The translations under genes were made by a program, and so were the position numbers. 64,000 bases of DNA. Source: Leishmania infantum JPCM5 (taxonomy: Eukaryota > Euglenozoa > Kinetoplastea > Trypanosomatida > Trypanosomatidae). The notes beneath the pieces were generated by a model. That model saw nothing but the letters and a program-made list of their open reading frames with translations. It was not told the DNA's origin and searched no databases. Shown here piece after piece: positions 1 to 10,335 of this stretch. The stretch is taken from the NCBI RefSeq assembly GCF_000002875.2, contig NC_009418.2:604130-668129 (forward strand), in the 5' to 3' direction. The stretch's first letter is position 1. Each line of letters opens with the position of its first letter.

Positions 1-402
1 AGAGAGAGAGAGAGAAAGAGAGCGGCCAACCACCCCCACTGCCGCGACAACAATACTGATATAACACACAAACACACACATATAGATATACGAAACAAAG
101 TAACGCTCCGCGAGGGGGAGAGGGCCCGGGGTGGGTGGGTGAGGGGACATTCCGCTGCCGTCCTTGGCTCTCTGCCCGCACTGCTCGTTTGCGTCCAACC
201 GCCGGGATCCCCAATAGCGGCCGCCCAGCCTTGGCTGACGGAAAGCGAAGTAGGGTATTCAGCATGCCAAGCCATAAAACACATACCATGGCGGCGTAGG
301 GTAATCTTCACCATACAAAGACCAAACCCACACACACACACATATGCACATACACAGATGATCCCCCCTACCTACGGTATCGCCACGGGTGAGACACGCC
401 CT
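1..402. other. 3' flank of the nucleoporin gene, no gene seen
   Basis: This stretch lies downstream (in the minus-strand sense) of the stop codon at 403 and should hold the 3' UTR of the large nucleoporin-like gene. It starts with an AG microsatellite (1-22) and has short CA-rich runs near 65-80 and 335-350. Reading frames here on the plus strand start at GTG codons and resemble no protein I know, so I call no gene. Confidence 0.6.
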
Positions 403-3400
403 CTACGCGTGCTTTCGCACGATACTCATTGCCCCAGTCGTTGCCCGAAGCGCGTTGGCGATCGCGATCTTCACCTGCCGCACTTCGTTTTCGACGTTCA
501 GCACGTCCTTCCACTGCAGTGGCGCACTGTGTATGCCAACAGAGTCCATGCCACCGCCCACGACCGTGCCCCGGACATCGTGCGCCGTAGCCGAGTCGTA
601 CAGCCGGGTCCATTCACTCTCATATGCGCCACCGCGCTCCGGCAGCAGCTCCCAGAGTGTAACGTCCGGGTCGAGCTTCGCCCCATCTGCCGTGGCGGGC
701 AGTAGGGGAGCCTGGGTGTTGCTCGCAGCCGACGCCGCACCAGCACGAGCACTCGCGTCATTCTGTCCCTGCGCATGCGGGGGACGGGAAGAAGACCCAT
801 CGAGGTCGAACGCCACCGTCGTGTTCGGGTCCTGTCCAGTTTCTCCACTGTGACTTGCCGCGGTCGAGGAAAGCGGGCCGCCGGAATGCGACTTGTGCCG
901 AGCAGACGACGCCGGGGCGAGCTCCGCCGCAGCTGAGGACTGCGGCCCCGTCTCAATGTCGCGCCCGCCCAAGCGACCATCAGCTGCAGGCAACAATCCC
1001 GGCGTCGATGGCATGTTGAAGGCGTCGGAGATGCCGCCCCCACCATGTACTGTTGCCGGCGGAGAGGATGGCGCGTTGGAAGGTGTAGACGACACGGTCG
1101 CTCTCTGATCTGCGGTGCTGGCAGCGCCGCTGGCATTGGCAACGAGCGCGCTGTTGCTGAGCGTGTGCGGCCCAGCAGAGGAGGCACCAATGACCCAGGC
1201 GTTTGCGGCCACCCGACTCGCGCGAAGCCCGCCACGGTAGTCGGTGTTGAATTCGCGCAGCTGATAGACGGCTTCTTGTGCCTGCCGAAGGGTGTCGGCG
1301 AACTCGCCGAGCGGGAGCTCGGATAGATAGCGCACAAAATCTTCCGGCAGGCTGGTGGGGTACGACGACTGCTTCTGCGATGGCCCTGCGGGTGTCATGG
1401 GAAGGACAAAGGAGTGCAGCAGGCAGACCATGGCGTGCAGCGCGTACAGGTAGCACTCAAGGCGGAACTCTCGCACCTCTGAAGTGCTTGTCTGCACTAG
1501 GGATTGAGCGACGTGACGGACGATTTTCGCGACGAGTTGCCGCTTCTCAGCAGAGTGGCGGAGCATCGGCGTGCTGTCGGCGTAGGGGATGAAGACGCCG
1601 ACATCCTCGCTGCTGCGCTGTCCGTACTCGGTGTTAAGCAACAGATGGGCAAGATTGCGCACCGTCAGCGCCACGACATCGCGCCCGCGTTCGGCCGCGG
1701 AGACGGCGTGCGCTGCGGCGGTGCCAGTCGTCGCGGCCAACTTTGCCAGAACACCCTTCACATCCTCTCTGCCGTTGTCGTCGTTTCGATCTGGGACCGC
1801 TGCTCCTGCCGCGGCTGGCGAGGCCACGGATGCGCCTCCAGCGGCACCACCCAAGCCGCCCTCCCCGCTGTCGACGTCTGCGAAGCCGTACAGCTCTGTC
1901 GGACCGCGGCGCCACACGTCGTCGCTGCTCAGCATACTCAGCAACTCGGCCAGCGCCATGCCATCAACGAGACTGCGGCAGTCCACCGCCAGCACAGAGC
2001 AGGAGAGGGCGCGCAGGCAGTCAGATAGCTCCGCGCACAGCTTCAGGTGCGACGCGCTGAGACGCGCCGATCCAGCGATGGTGCTGCTGACGGCCGCCGG
2101 AGCGATGAAGACGTGGTCAATCAGCTGCCGGTTCTCACGGATGAACTTTTGCACGTCGTACAAGAGCGTCGCCGCGTCGCCGAGGGAGGAGAGGAGCAGG
2201 TTCACCCACCGCACCACACCCAGCAGAAGGTGCTGCAGCACCTCCTTGTTCTGCTCCACGAGCGACCTGCTCGGGACCCCGTCGAAGGAGGGATTCGCCT
2301 GAGAGTAGCCCAACACCACCAGCGTACTGTACTGCCATGCCCGCATCGAGAGGCACGAGTGGAGCAGGCCGCTGTGCAGCACCTGCGAGCTGTGACTGAG
2401 GGAGATGACGGAGACGACGTCAAAGGCGCTGCGTAGGTGCCACAGCAGTGCGCCCACTTGCGCGCCGTTGCTGGCAAAGAAGTTACACACTGCATGGTCG
2501 GCGCTCTGGAGAAGCGCCGTTGCGCACCGCAACGCCCACTTGCCGAGCCCATCACCGCTTCCGGCGTCCGGGTTGCAGAACTCGTCGCGAATCGGTGCCG
2601 AGGCCTGCAGCAGTGCAACCAGGAGCGCCACCGCCTGCTGCGCCTGCAACGGGAGTGCGGCTGCGCCGCTGTCGCTGCCGTTCGCCGGCGCAGCGCCGTT
2701 GAGGCCATTGTGTCTCTGCACGGCGACCGTGCTCTCACTGCGGCAGCTCTCACCGCGTCCGCCGGCGCTCGAGCCGCTGCTGCTACAGATGTCTGTGCAC
2801 ACCACGTCAAGCAGCGCCCTCTGAAAACGCCACACAGCCACGTCGTCAAGGTTGACACCGGGTGTCTCGGCGAGGCACAGAAGACTGAGGTACAACTCTG
2901 CCCGTATCGTCGCGATGCGAGTTCCCCAATGCACAAGCGCGCGCACCAACGGCTCCAACAGCAAGGTTGCATCAGCCACCTCCGACCTACTCCAAGACGC
3001 GCGCGTGGTACTCTGCTCACCCGCCACCGACGCAGACTCTGCACCGCTGCGCTCTGCTCCGCGCTGCTGCAGCAGCGCCTGCGCCAGCTGCGAACGGTTT
3101 GCGGCGCTAAAGAAGTTAGTGAGCTCGCCTGCGTGGGTGGCGAACGGCTTGCCGATACCGACACTCGCGTTTCCTCGCGTCCCTCCACCTTGACCACTCC
3201 AATGTTGACGCGTGACGTGGCGGCTCTCGTCGCGCGGCCGGCGCTTCCCGATTATGACCTCTCCCTCCCCGCCACGGCCATGGGCGGGCACTGTCGTGAC
3301 CGTCATGGGCTGAGCTGACACGCGTGGGACGGTGCGACGCTCATACCTGCCGTGTAGATACGACGTCGCGCGTGCCGCATCAAGCGGTGCACAGCCGCTT

Positions 3401-6400
3401 CCCTGCACTCCAGGATAGTCTCCGCTGCACTGGTTGTACAAGGCCGCCTCCGCTTCTGCGTTCTGCGGCACCGTGAGCGACAGCGCCACCGACGCACAGA
3501 CCGTCTGCCGGAGGTGTGCCATGACGGTGGACAGACAGTGGCACAAGCGAACCGCCACTTGCTCCTGGGCTGCTGCGGTAAGCCGCGTCGTGGCGTCCAG
3601 CCCTCTTAGAATGCACAAGGCAAACGAGCGCAGTCGTGACACCGACAGGCCCTTCACGACAGAGCACGACACACTCACCAGCTGGCACCAGCCCTCCACA
3701 AAGCTTACGCCTGCCGCGTAGGAGAAAAAACAGTCGTTCGCGGCAATGAAAGGGCGCAGCCGGTCGCGCAGCTCAGACATGGTCATGGATGGCTTGTTTG
3801 CGCGCGCCTGCTCCGCCTGGATTGCGCTATAAAGGCTCGTCATGTCATACTGCACGACGCCGTCTGTCGCAGCGGGCACCAGGTGGCTGAGCCCTCCAGC
3901 GACGGCGGGCAGCTTCTCTGGGAAAGTCGGAAGCACTTGGAGCGCCTGTGGCAGCCAACTCGTAATGTCAACGGCGGCGTCGCGAGACATGACTGCCACA
4001 TCCCCCTTCCACTGACGCTCCTTGCCCTCGTCTGTGTCCCTTTTGGACGGTGCGCTCGCATGTGTGTCGCTGTTGTAGCCGTCTACCTCGTGGAGACTGC
4101 GAACACCGCTGTCCTCCATGGCGGTGTATTCACAGTCGCTCGGCGCGGCGGCGCCACCTCCCGCCAAGGCGCCGCTGCCGCTGCCAAAGGGGTGGAGGAG
4201 CGACAGCAGCACCTCGACCGCGATGGACGTGATGGTCGTGTTTTGCGCAAGCCGGAGGCTCTCTGGGGCTGTACGATACGTGTAGCACGCCTCCAGTGCC
4301 AGGAGTTTGAGCACGTAAGCGTACTTGCTGAGTGCGACCGGGGTGCACTGACTGGCTCGGTAGTGCTGCAGTCGCAGGAACAGTGTCTGGCAGACCGACT
4401 CCAGAAACGGACGAATGACAAGGGAGCCGTAGAGGCGGTTGGCTCGCAGGAGGTAAAGCAGCTTCACGTACTTGACGGCCAGTGCCGGATGCGCGTGCTC
4501 GACCTCGCAGTCGCAGGCACCCTCAACGACGGAGGTGAGGAGGGTGGTGCGCCACCACCGAGGCTCGCCGGCGGTGCCGTCCCCGTCTGCCGCGCCGCCA
4601 TGCGCGGATGCCGCCTGCGCGGCTGCGGGGACGGATGGCTGTCCCCACCGGTCGCGGCGAGAGAGCTCCTCACCATAAAAGCCGCCCATCCACGCGGTCA
4701 GAGACGGCTCCGTCACGTCTGCGTGCTGCATGAGAAGGTCAAGCAGAAGCGACTTGGTCTCCGTAAGCAGCGCGGCAGACCACCCGGGGACGAGCTCTGA
4801 CGGTTCAAAGTCGAGCTGCGCCAGCTCTGGCGGCGCCTGCACCACCACTGGCGCAGTGTTCAGCGGATGCAGGAGCTGTGCAAAGGAGTCCAGGACTGCG
4901 GCGTACTTGTGAGTGAGCCCGGCCCAGTAATGCGCCGCCTGGTTGGCCGTATCAAAAGGGAACAACACTAAGAGCTGCAGGGTGGTCTTCGTCATGAGGG
5001 TGTCGTGCAGAGAGCACATGCCCAGCACGCGCACGGCGAGATCAGTGTTGAGAGTTGTGCGGTTGTCAAACAGTAGAAGCTCAATCTTTTGTTCTCGCGC
5101 GGCCTGGATCGCCGTGATGAGCAGCCGCATTGCCTGGCGCACGGCAGCGCGGTGGTGACTGAGCAGCTCGTACGGCGCATCGCTTGCGTCAAGAATTAAC
5201 TTCAGCACCTCGCCCACCACGTCTGTCGGGGCCTTGTTGATGGCCATGATAGTGGCGAAAGGCAGCACCGCCGTGCGCGCGCTCTCGCTGCTCCGAAAGC
5301 GCACGAGCAGCGCCTGCCGCAGCGCCGCAGACGCCAGCGCCATCACCGTGTACCGCTCATGCGGCCGCGCAAACATGCGTTTCAGAACGCCGCGCAGTAT
5401 TTCATGCGAGATGAAGTGTGTGACTGTGTTGTACACCGGCAGCGCCGCCATGGACGGCTGGTCGTGCTGGAACAGAGCCGTGGCAAGGTTGAGGAAGCCA
5501 ATGGTGATGTCGTAGGTGCCTTGCGTGCATTCGCACTGGCAGTGCCCGATGATGGAAAGCGCCTCCTCGTGTACCGCCGGCTCGCGTTGTCCGGTGGCGG
5601 ACGCGGACGACGACGCGGTGAAGCGGTCGTACACGGCGGGGCTGGCGCTACCGCCGCCTGCGTGCGTATGCTGCTGTGTGCACACCGACGACTGCTGCAA
5701 CAGGCGGCGCTGCTCCAGAAATGACCAGACGAGCTGCGCGTCTGCCGCATTCGTGATGAGGGCCGAGATGAGTGACAGTGTGCTGCCCAGCATCACCTGA
5801 CTTTGCTGCGGTGCCGAGAGGAACGCCAGGGCGAGCGCGAGGTTCATGTGAGCGCTTACGATGGGCTGCAGCGTAGGATGGCGAAACAGCTGGCGCAGCA
5901 GCAGAAAAAAGCTGGCGATGTAGTGGCGCTGACACTTGCGCGCGTAGGCGCGGGTGAACTGCCGGTGCAACGCGCGCGGCACCCCGTTCACGCCTGGCAC
6001 TGTCGACAACAACGCGTACATGTCGTCACCATCGGCGGCGCCACTCGTCGCAGACCCGCCAGAGGACTTCTGCGCCGCCGCTGCCAACGCCGTGACTGAA
6101 GCTGCGCCGCCGTCGCTCCCCACCGCCCCGGAGGCGCCAATCACGCCACTGTTCAAGCCAGCACACTCGAGCGCCTGACTCACCAAGCTGTGCCACTGCA
6201 TCTCGCCACACTCTGTCTGCGCATCCGTGAGGAGCACGACAACTCGCTGCGTGTACTGCGGGTTGCGGCCGATCATCGCCATCACCTCTAGAAACTTGGT
6301 CATCAACTTCAGCGTGTAGTTCTCCCACACGGCGCCGAAGCCGCCGATCGCGCCACTGCTGTCGCCACCGCCGGTGCCCACGGCGGCCGAGGACGCGTTG

Positions 6401-8568
6401 CTGCGCTGCGTGGCGAAGACTTGCCGCATGTGCTTCACAAAATTCTTGAAGATGAAGAAGGTCGCCGCACAGTCGGAGTCTAGGTCAGGGTTCAGCACCT
6501 CTGGTGGCAGGTGCTGCAGGCAAATCGCGAGTGCCTCGAGCAGGTGGGCCATCTCGGACGTGAACGGCTCCCCGACCACCTCACCAGCAGCCCCGGTACG
6601 TGTCACCTTCAGCAGCCACGCTTCCTCGCCGTTCGTCTCCTCTGGGCGGCTGTGCTGCACTGCGCCGCGCTGCTGGTAGCCGTAGTACGCCTCCAGCGCC
6701 GCCACGCTTCCGCCACGGTTCACGGCACTGCCGCCGCGCACGAACGAGGGCAGGCGTGGAAGCTCCTCGAGCTGCTCGCAATAGCGCCGGTGTGTGGCGA
6801 CTTCCAGCTCCGAGAGATGCCGGAGCAGCGGCAACATCTCATCAAAGAGATAGGACATCATCTCGTACGGAGCAATATAGAGAAGGCCAAGAGGGATGGA
6901 CAGGGTGCGGGGAACCGGTGCCAGCTCCACCATACGCTTCGTAACCTTGCCGCGATGAACCGCAACGCTTGCAGGGGTCGCGGCCGCGTGAGGCGATGAC
7001 AGCGATGCCATGCGGGCGCCGAGGAAGGCGTCCAGAGCCTTGTCGTAGCCTTGCTCACTCCCTTTGGCGCGGAGGAGGCAGCCTTCTGCCAAGGCCAATA
7101 CGCTCAGATAGCTGTCGACGAGAACCTGCCACGTGTACACGGCCGCTGAAGCGGACGAGGCGGCCCGACTGCCACCACTGCCTCCAAGCAGCCGTTCTCC
7201 TCCACCACCGCGGTGGGCATCCGTCAGCGCGCCGCCGTGGAGACCTCCGCCAGCGCCAGTGTTCGGCGGCTGCACACTCTCACGGAGCTTGCCGCGCAGC
7301 GCCGAGACAGTGGCCTCAATGGATACGGCTACACTGGACTGAATCAGCTCATTCAGACGCAGCTCTCCTGTGGAGGAGCGCAGCTTCTTCCACACGGCGA
7401 CCATGTTCACTATGGAAAAGACGCATAGCCAGATGAGGGTGTTGAGGCAGCACGTGTCGACGTTGTCGCGGAAGGCTGACAGCGGCGTGACTCGGTTCTG
7501 CAACGAGTTCTTCAGGAGCACGTACAGCGCATCCATCAGGTCCAGCGCCTCCTTCACCACACTCGTCGTCAACTGAAAGTGACGCGACAAGACGTACAGG
7601 CACTGCGCGGCGAGCAGCAGCAGACTCTTGTCTGACCGCTTACGCCGGTTGTCAATGAAGAGACTGGACGACGATGCCTCGCTATCGCTGGCCTGGCTGT
7701 TCGCCGTGATGCTCGTTTTTAGGAAGGAGATGAGATTGCTTGCGGCAGACACCGCCACCGCAGCCACCGCCGCGTGCAAGCCCTTCACCTCCTCCACGCT
7801 CTCTGTCCACTGTGACGAGGCTGGGTTGCCCACCGGAGGGGCTTCGCTATTGTTGTAGCCGCTGTCGCACAGCAGCAGCGTCTGCAGGAACTCTGAGGCT
7901 TGCTCCACCTGCAGACGCCGTCGCTCTTGCTGCTGCTTGGGCTCGCCTGCGCGCGCCAAGGTCGAGTAGGCCGCGCTGGCCGCCGCAGCTGGGGCAGCGC
8001 TAATGATGGAAACGCCAGCGAGCGTGGCTTGCGGCGCCACGGTCGCCTGCCACTGCGCGCCTGTTTGCAGAGCTGTTGTAATTGCCTGAGGCACTATAGC
8101 TGGAGCTGTTGCGGGGCCCAGTGCGGCAGCCGGCGGTGCTACGGTCACCTCCATTGGAGCGCTGAAGCGCTCCTTGATCTCGTGGGTGAAGGCATCGCTG
8201 ACCACTCCGTCTCTGCAGACCTTAGCGAGGAGCGCCATATACGGCGGGATAGCCGGTGGCGCCGTGATTGTCGGCGCTGACGCAGGCGCGGCCGCAGCTG
8301 AAGCATTACCGGGACCTCCAGCAGCGACAGATGGCTTCCCGACTCCGAACCCGCCTGACACTGGCGGTGAGCTGCTCGTCACTGGCTGTGGCCGCAGCAG
8401 GGGTCCTGACGGCGCACTAGATATTCCCGACGGTCGAGCCGCCGTCACCACCGTTCCTGTGTTGCCGCTAGCTGCAGCTAGGGCTGATGCCTCAGCGCCC
8501 GCAAAGCCAAATGATGTAGCAGCGCTGGCCTGCGCTGGCTGCGGCGCCTTGTCGGAAACTCCAAACAT
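403..8568 (-). CDS. Very large putative nucleoporin (Nup192/Nup188/Nup205 class)
   Basis: This intronless 2721-aa frame starts at the ATG ending at 8568. Seen in the sequence: a disordered N-terminus of about 120 residues, rich in Ala, Pro, Ser and Gly, with a few FG dipeptides (MFGVS, SFGFAG, GGFGVG), followed by more than 2000 residues of mostly Leu/Ala-rich helical sequence broken by Ser/Gly/Ala loops, and a low-complexity Ser/Ala/Gly stretch before a short helical C-terminus. There is no clear transmembrane segment or enzyme motif. A few FG motifs on a giant alpha-solenoid is the pattern expected of inner-ring nucleoporins; trypanosomatids have several very large ones. The assignment rests on architecture, not on an alignment. 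Another HEAT-like scaffold protein is possible. It is the last gene of the array in this window. Confidence 0.45.
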   Translation of the reverse strand: MFGVSDKAPQPAQASAATSFGFAGAEASALAAASGNTGTVVTAARPSGISSAPSGPLLRPQPVTSSSPPVSGGFGVGKPSVAAGGPGNASAAAAPASAPTITAPPAIPPYMALLAKVCRDGVVSDAFTHEIKERFSAPMEVTVAPPAAALGPATAPAIVPQAITTALQTGAQWQATVAPQATLAGVSIISAAPAAAASAAYSTLARAGEPKQQQERRRLQVEQASEFLQTLLLCDSGYNNSEAPPVGNPASSQWTESVEEVKGLHAAVAAVAVSAASNLISFLKTSITANSQASDSEASSSSLFIDNRRKRSDKSLLLLAAQCLYVLSRHFQLTTSVVKEALDLMDALYVLLKNSLQNRVTPLSAFRDNVDTCCLNTLIWLCVFSIVNMVAVWKKLRSSTGELRLNELIQSSVAVSIEATVSALRGKLRESVQPPNTGAGGGLHGGALTDAHRGGGGERLLGGSGGSRAASSASAAVYTWQVLVDSYLSVLALAEGCLLRAKGSEQGYDKALDAFLGARMASLSSPHAAATPASVAVHRGKVTKRMVELAPVPRTLSIPLGLLYIAPYEMMSYLFDEMLPLLRHLSELEVATHRRYCEQLEELPRLPSFVRGGSAVNRGGSVAALEAYYGYQQRGAVQHSRPEETNGEEAWLLKVTRTGAAGEVVGEPFTSEMAHLLEALAICLQHLPPEVLNPDLDSDCAATFFIFKNFVKHMRQVFATQRSNASSAAVGTGGGDSSGAIGGFGAVWENYTLKLMTKFLEVMAMIGRNPQYTQRVVVLLTDAQTECGEMQWHSLVSQALECAGLNSGVIGASGAVGSDGGAASVTALAAAAQKSSGGSATSGAADGDDMYALLSTVPGVNGVPRALHRQFTRAYARKCQRHYIASFFLLLRQLFRHPTLQPIVSAHMNLALALAFLSAPQQSQVMLGSTLSLISALITNAADAQLVWSFLEQRRLLQQSSVCTQQHTHAGGGSASPAVYDRFTASSSASATGQREPAVHEEALSIIGHCQCECTQGTYDITIGFLNLATALFQHDQPSMAALPVYNTVTHFISHEILRGVLKRMFARPHERYTVMALASAALRQALLVRFRSSESARTAVLPFATIMAINKAPTDVVGEVLKLILDASDAPYELLSHHRAAVRQAMRLLITAIQAAREQKIELLLFDNRTTLNTDLAVRVLGMCSLHDTLMTKTTLQLLVLFPFDTANQAAHYWAGLTHKYAAVLDSFAQLLHPLNTAPVVVQAPPELAQLDFEPSELVPGWSAALLTETKSLLLDLLMQHADVTEPSLTAWMGGFYGEELSRRDRWGQPSVPAAAQAASAHGGAADGDGTAGEPRWWRTTLLTSVVEGACDCEVEHAHPALAVKYVKLLYLLRANRLYGSLVIRPFLESVCQTLFLRLQHYRASQCTPVALSKYAYVLKLLALEACYTYRTAPESLRLAQNTTITSIAVEVLLSLLHPFGSGSGALAGGGAAAPSDCEYTAMEDSGVRSLHEVDGYNSDTHASAPSKRDTDEGKERQWKGDVAVMSRDAAVDITSWLPQALQVLPTFPEKLPAVAGGLSHLVPAATDGVVQYDMTSLYSAIQAEQARANKPSMTMSELRDRLRPFIAANDCFFSYAAGVSFVEGWCQLVSVSCSVVKGLSVSRLRSFALCILRGLDATTRLTAAAQEQVAVRLCHCLSTVMAHLRQTVCASVALSLTVPQNAEAEAALYNQCSGDYPGVQGSGCAPLDAARATSYLHGRYERRTVPRVSAQPMTVTTVPAHGRGGEGEVIIGKRRPRDESRHVTRQHWSGQGGGTRGNASVGIGKPFATHAGELTNFFSAANRSQLAQALLQQRGAERSGAESASVAGEQSTTRASWSRSEVADATLLLEPLVRALVHWGTRIATIRAELYLSLLCLAETPGVNLDDVAVWRFQRALLDVVCTDICSSSGSSAGGRGESCRSESTVAVQRHNGLNGAAPANGSDSGAAALPLQAQQAVALLVALLQASAPIRDEFCNPDAGSGDGLGKWALRCATALLQSADHAVCNFFASNGAQVGALLWHLRSAFDVVSVISLSHSSQVLHSGLLHSCLSMRAWQYSTLVVLGYSQANPSFDGVPSRSLVEQNKEVLQHLLLGVVRWVNLLLSSLGDAATLLYDVQKFIRENRQLIDHVFIAPAAVSSTIAGSARLSASHLKLCAELSDCLRALSCSVLAVDCRSLVDGMALAELLSMLSSDDVWRRGPTELYGFADVDSGEGGLGGAAGGASVASPAAAGAAVPDRNDDNGREDVKGVLAKLAATTGTAAAHAVSAAERGRDVVALTVRNLAHLLLNTEYGQRSSEDVGVFIPYADSTPMLRHSAEKRQLVAKIVRHVAQSLVQTSTSEVREFRLECYLYALHAMVCLLHSFVLPMTPAGPSQKQSSYPTSLPEDFVRYLSELPLGEFADTLRQAQEAVYQLREFNTDYRGGLRASRVAANAWVIGASSAGPHTLSNSALVANASGAASTADQRATVSSTPSNAPSSPPATVHGGGGISDAFNMPSTPGLLPAADGRLGGRDIETGPQSSAAAELAPASSARHKSHSGGPLSSTAASHSGETGQDPNTTVAFDLDGSSSRPPHAQGQNDASARAGAASAASNTQAPLLPATADGAKLDPDVTLWELLPERGGAYESEWTRLYDSATAHDVRGTVVGGGMDSVGIHSAPLQWKDVLNVENEVRQVKIAIANALRATTGAMSIVRKHA

Positions 8569-8617
8569 GTCTCACAGCAATCAGTGGCCGCTAGCGCCGC
8601 CACACAGCTGCCTTCCA

Positions 8618-8675
8618 CTGTAACGGCAGAGATGACGCCGGCGCAGATTCGCAGAAAACGGGAGGGAATAGAGAT
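8618..8675 (-). promoter_or_regulatory. Candidate trans-splice acceptor of the nucleoporin gene
   Basis: On the minus strand a pyrimidine-rich tract (about 8675-8651) is followed by the first AG at 8619-8618 with no AG between. This would leave a 5' UTR of about 50 nt before the ATG at 8568. Inferred from the usual trypanosomatid signal; no transcript data. Confidence 0.4.
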
Positions 8676-8742
8676 GCTGAGAGGCTGAGATTGCACGGAA
8701 CAGAACGTTATCCGATGGAGCCACGTTAAAAGACGAGATATT

Positions 8743-8758
8743 CCCCCCCCCCCCCCCC
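8743..8758. repeat. Poly(C) run of 16 (poly(G) on the transcribed sense strand)
   Basis: Sixteen consecutive C on the plus strand, followed at once by a CA-rich tract and an A-run. In the sense of transcription this reads as a T-run, a TG tract and 16 G, upstream of the candidate splice acceptor of the nucleoporin gene. Confidence 0.9.
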
Positions 8759-10335
8759 ACACACACATACACGAAAAAAAAAATAGATGGAGAGATACGT
8801 AAGAAGAAAACAAGCGACAAACAAGACGAAACGGATGGGGCAGGGCGTGGGGTGGGGTGAAGAAGGAAAGTGGCCAACACTCAAAGCAGCTGGAGAGGGA
8901 GAGCCAAGACGCAGTCGCTAGCGCCCTCACCGGGGTCTGAAAACAACAGCAAGCAGAAAAGACGCACGCAGGCACGCGCGCGCACAATGCCGGCTTCCGT
9001 ACCTGCAGAGCTTTGAGACTTTTGAAGTTGAGACGACAGCAGCGCCACAACTACGGAGCAAAGCCCTTCCCCACTCCACGCACTTCGCCCACGAACTATA
9101 TTAAATAGATATAGCCACGCTGACCGTGGAACGACTCACACGTGTAGGTGGTGAGTCTTCTGTTTCTCTTTCTCAACGATCAGTCTAGCGTCGCTGCCTC
9201 TGCCGGGCGCGCTACTATCGTATTGAGAGTATTTGCACGCACCTACTTTTCAGTGTGCGTCTATGTATGTTCGTGTGTTTGTATGTGGCGGATATTACTG
9301 GCGCACTCCTACCCCACCGATACGCAGACATGCATAGACAAGTCGGTGCTCCTTCCCTTTTTTGCGTTTGTGTGTCTTTTGACTCTAATATGAGTCGTCA
9401 CCACGCACCTGCGACTACAACAACTAAGAAATAATCCGTAGAGTTACTGCATCGAGAGGCGTCAAAAGCCACCACCCGCACATGCAGACGTACGCATGTG
9501 AGGGCAACAATAGCCACGCGGTGGTGATGGTGCAGCGCAGCCGTGTACGTTGAGTGGCGGGAAGAGAAAGAGGAGGGACTTGACAAGTATGCCGATACAA
9601 GGTGCAAGAGAGGCGATGAGCGCTGCGGCTCTCGAAGTATGCGCGCGGCTGCGAAGCAAAGGCACCGTGAGCACAGGCGCGGCATCTTGAACCACTCGCA
9701 GGATGGAGTGGCACACAGGAACATCTTCGGCACCCTCACGCGATGAAGATGCAAGCCGACTAGAAAGTCGGCGTGCACACGCTAAATGCCTTCAAGCGCA
9801 CAAGTGACGCAGCGCGCAGACTACCTTTGGCCGCTTTCGTAGCTGATGTTACTTGGCTGTACGATGCTGCGCCTATATGCATGTATAGCGCATATTGTGT
9901 GTAGTAAAGCATGAAGGCATCTAACAGAAAGAACACAAACGAAAAGAGGGCTCAACACCCATACCCACTCACCCACACACATACCCCCCCCTCCACACAC
10001 ACACGCACCTCACATGCTTCGGAGGCATCGTCGGGAAGGTGACATGGTATCCTTCCAAAAGAAAAGTGCGACCTCGTTGTGGCAGCTGCGGACACTGGCG
10101 AATGCACACGCGCGAAGGACAAACAGGCCGAACAAAAATATCGCTGCAACACGTCCCCATGTGAACGCGTGTATGCGTGCAGGCAGTTGGCTTCAGGAAA
10201 GCGAAGCGCTGCGACGCCCCGCAAGCCATCGTAGAAGTATAATTCCTCCTCACACACGAGAAAAGGACACCAAAAACTCGCCGAATAAGAGCGGCGCAGT
10301 AGTGAAAGAGAGACATATTAGCCAAGCTCACGGAG

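Larger units (their letters stand above)
8569..10335. other. Intergenic spacer with poly(C) and CA-rich tracts
   Basis: About 1.77 kb between the nucleoporin start and the coiled-coil gene stop. It holds the nucleoporin 5' UTR and the 3' UTR of the coiled-coil gene. It contains a run of 16 C (8743-8758) followed by a short CA tract and an A-run, and another C/CA-rich patch near 9960-10012. I see no convincing CDS or RNA gene. Confidence 0.6.
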
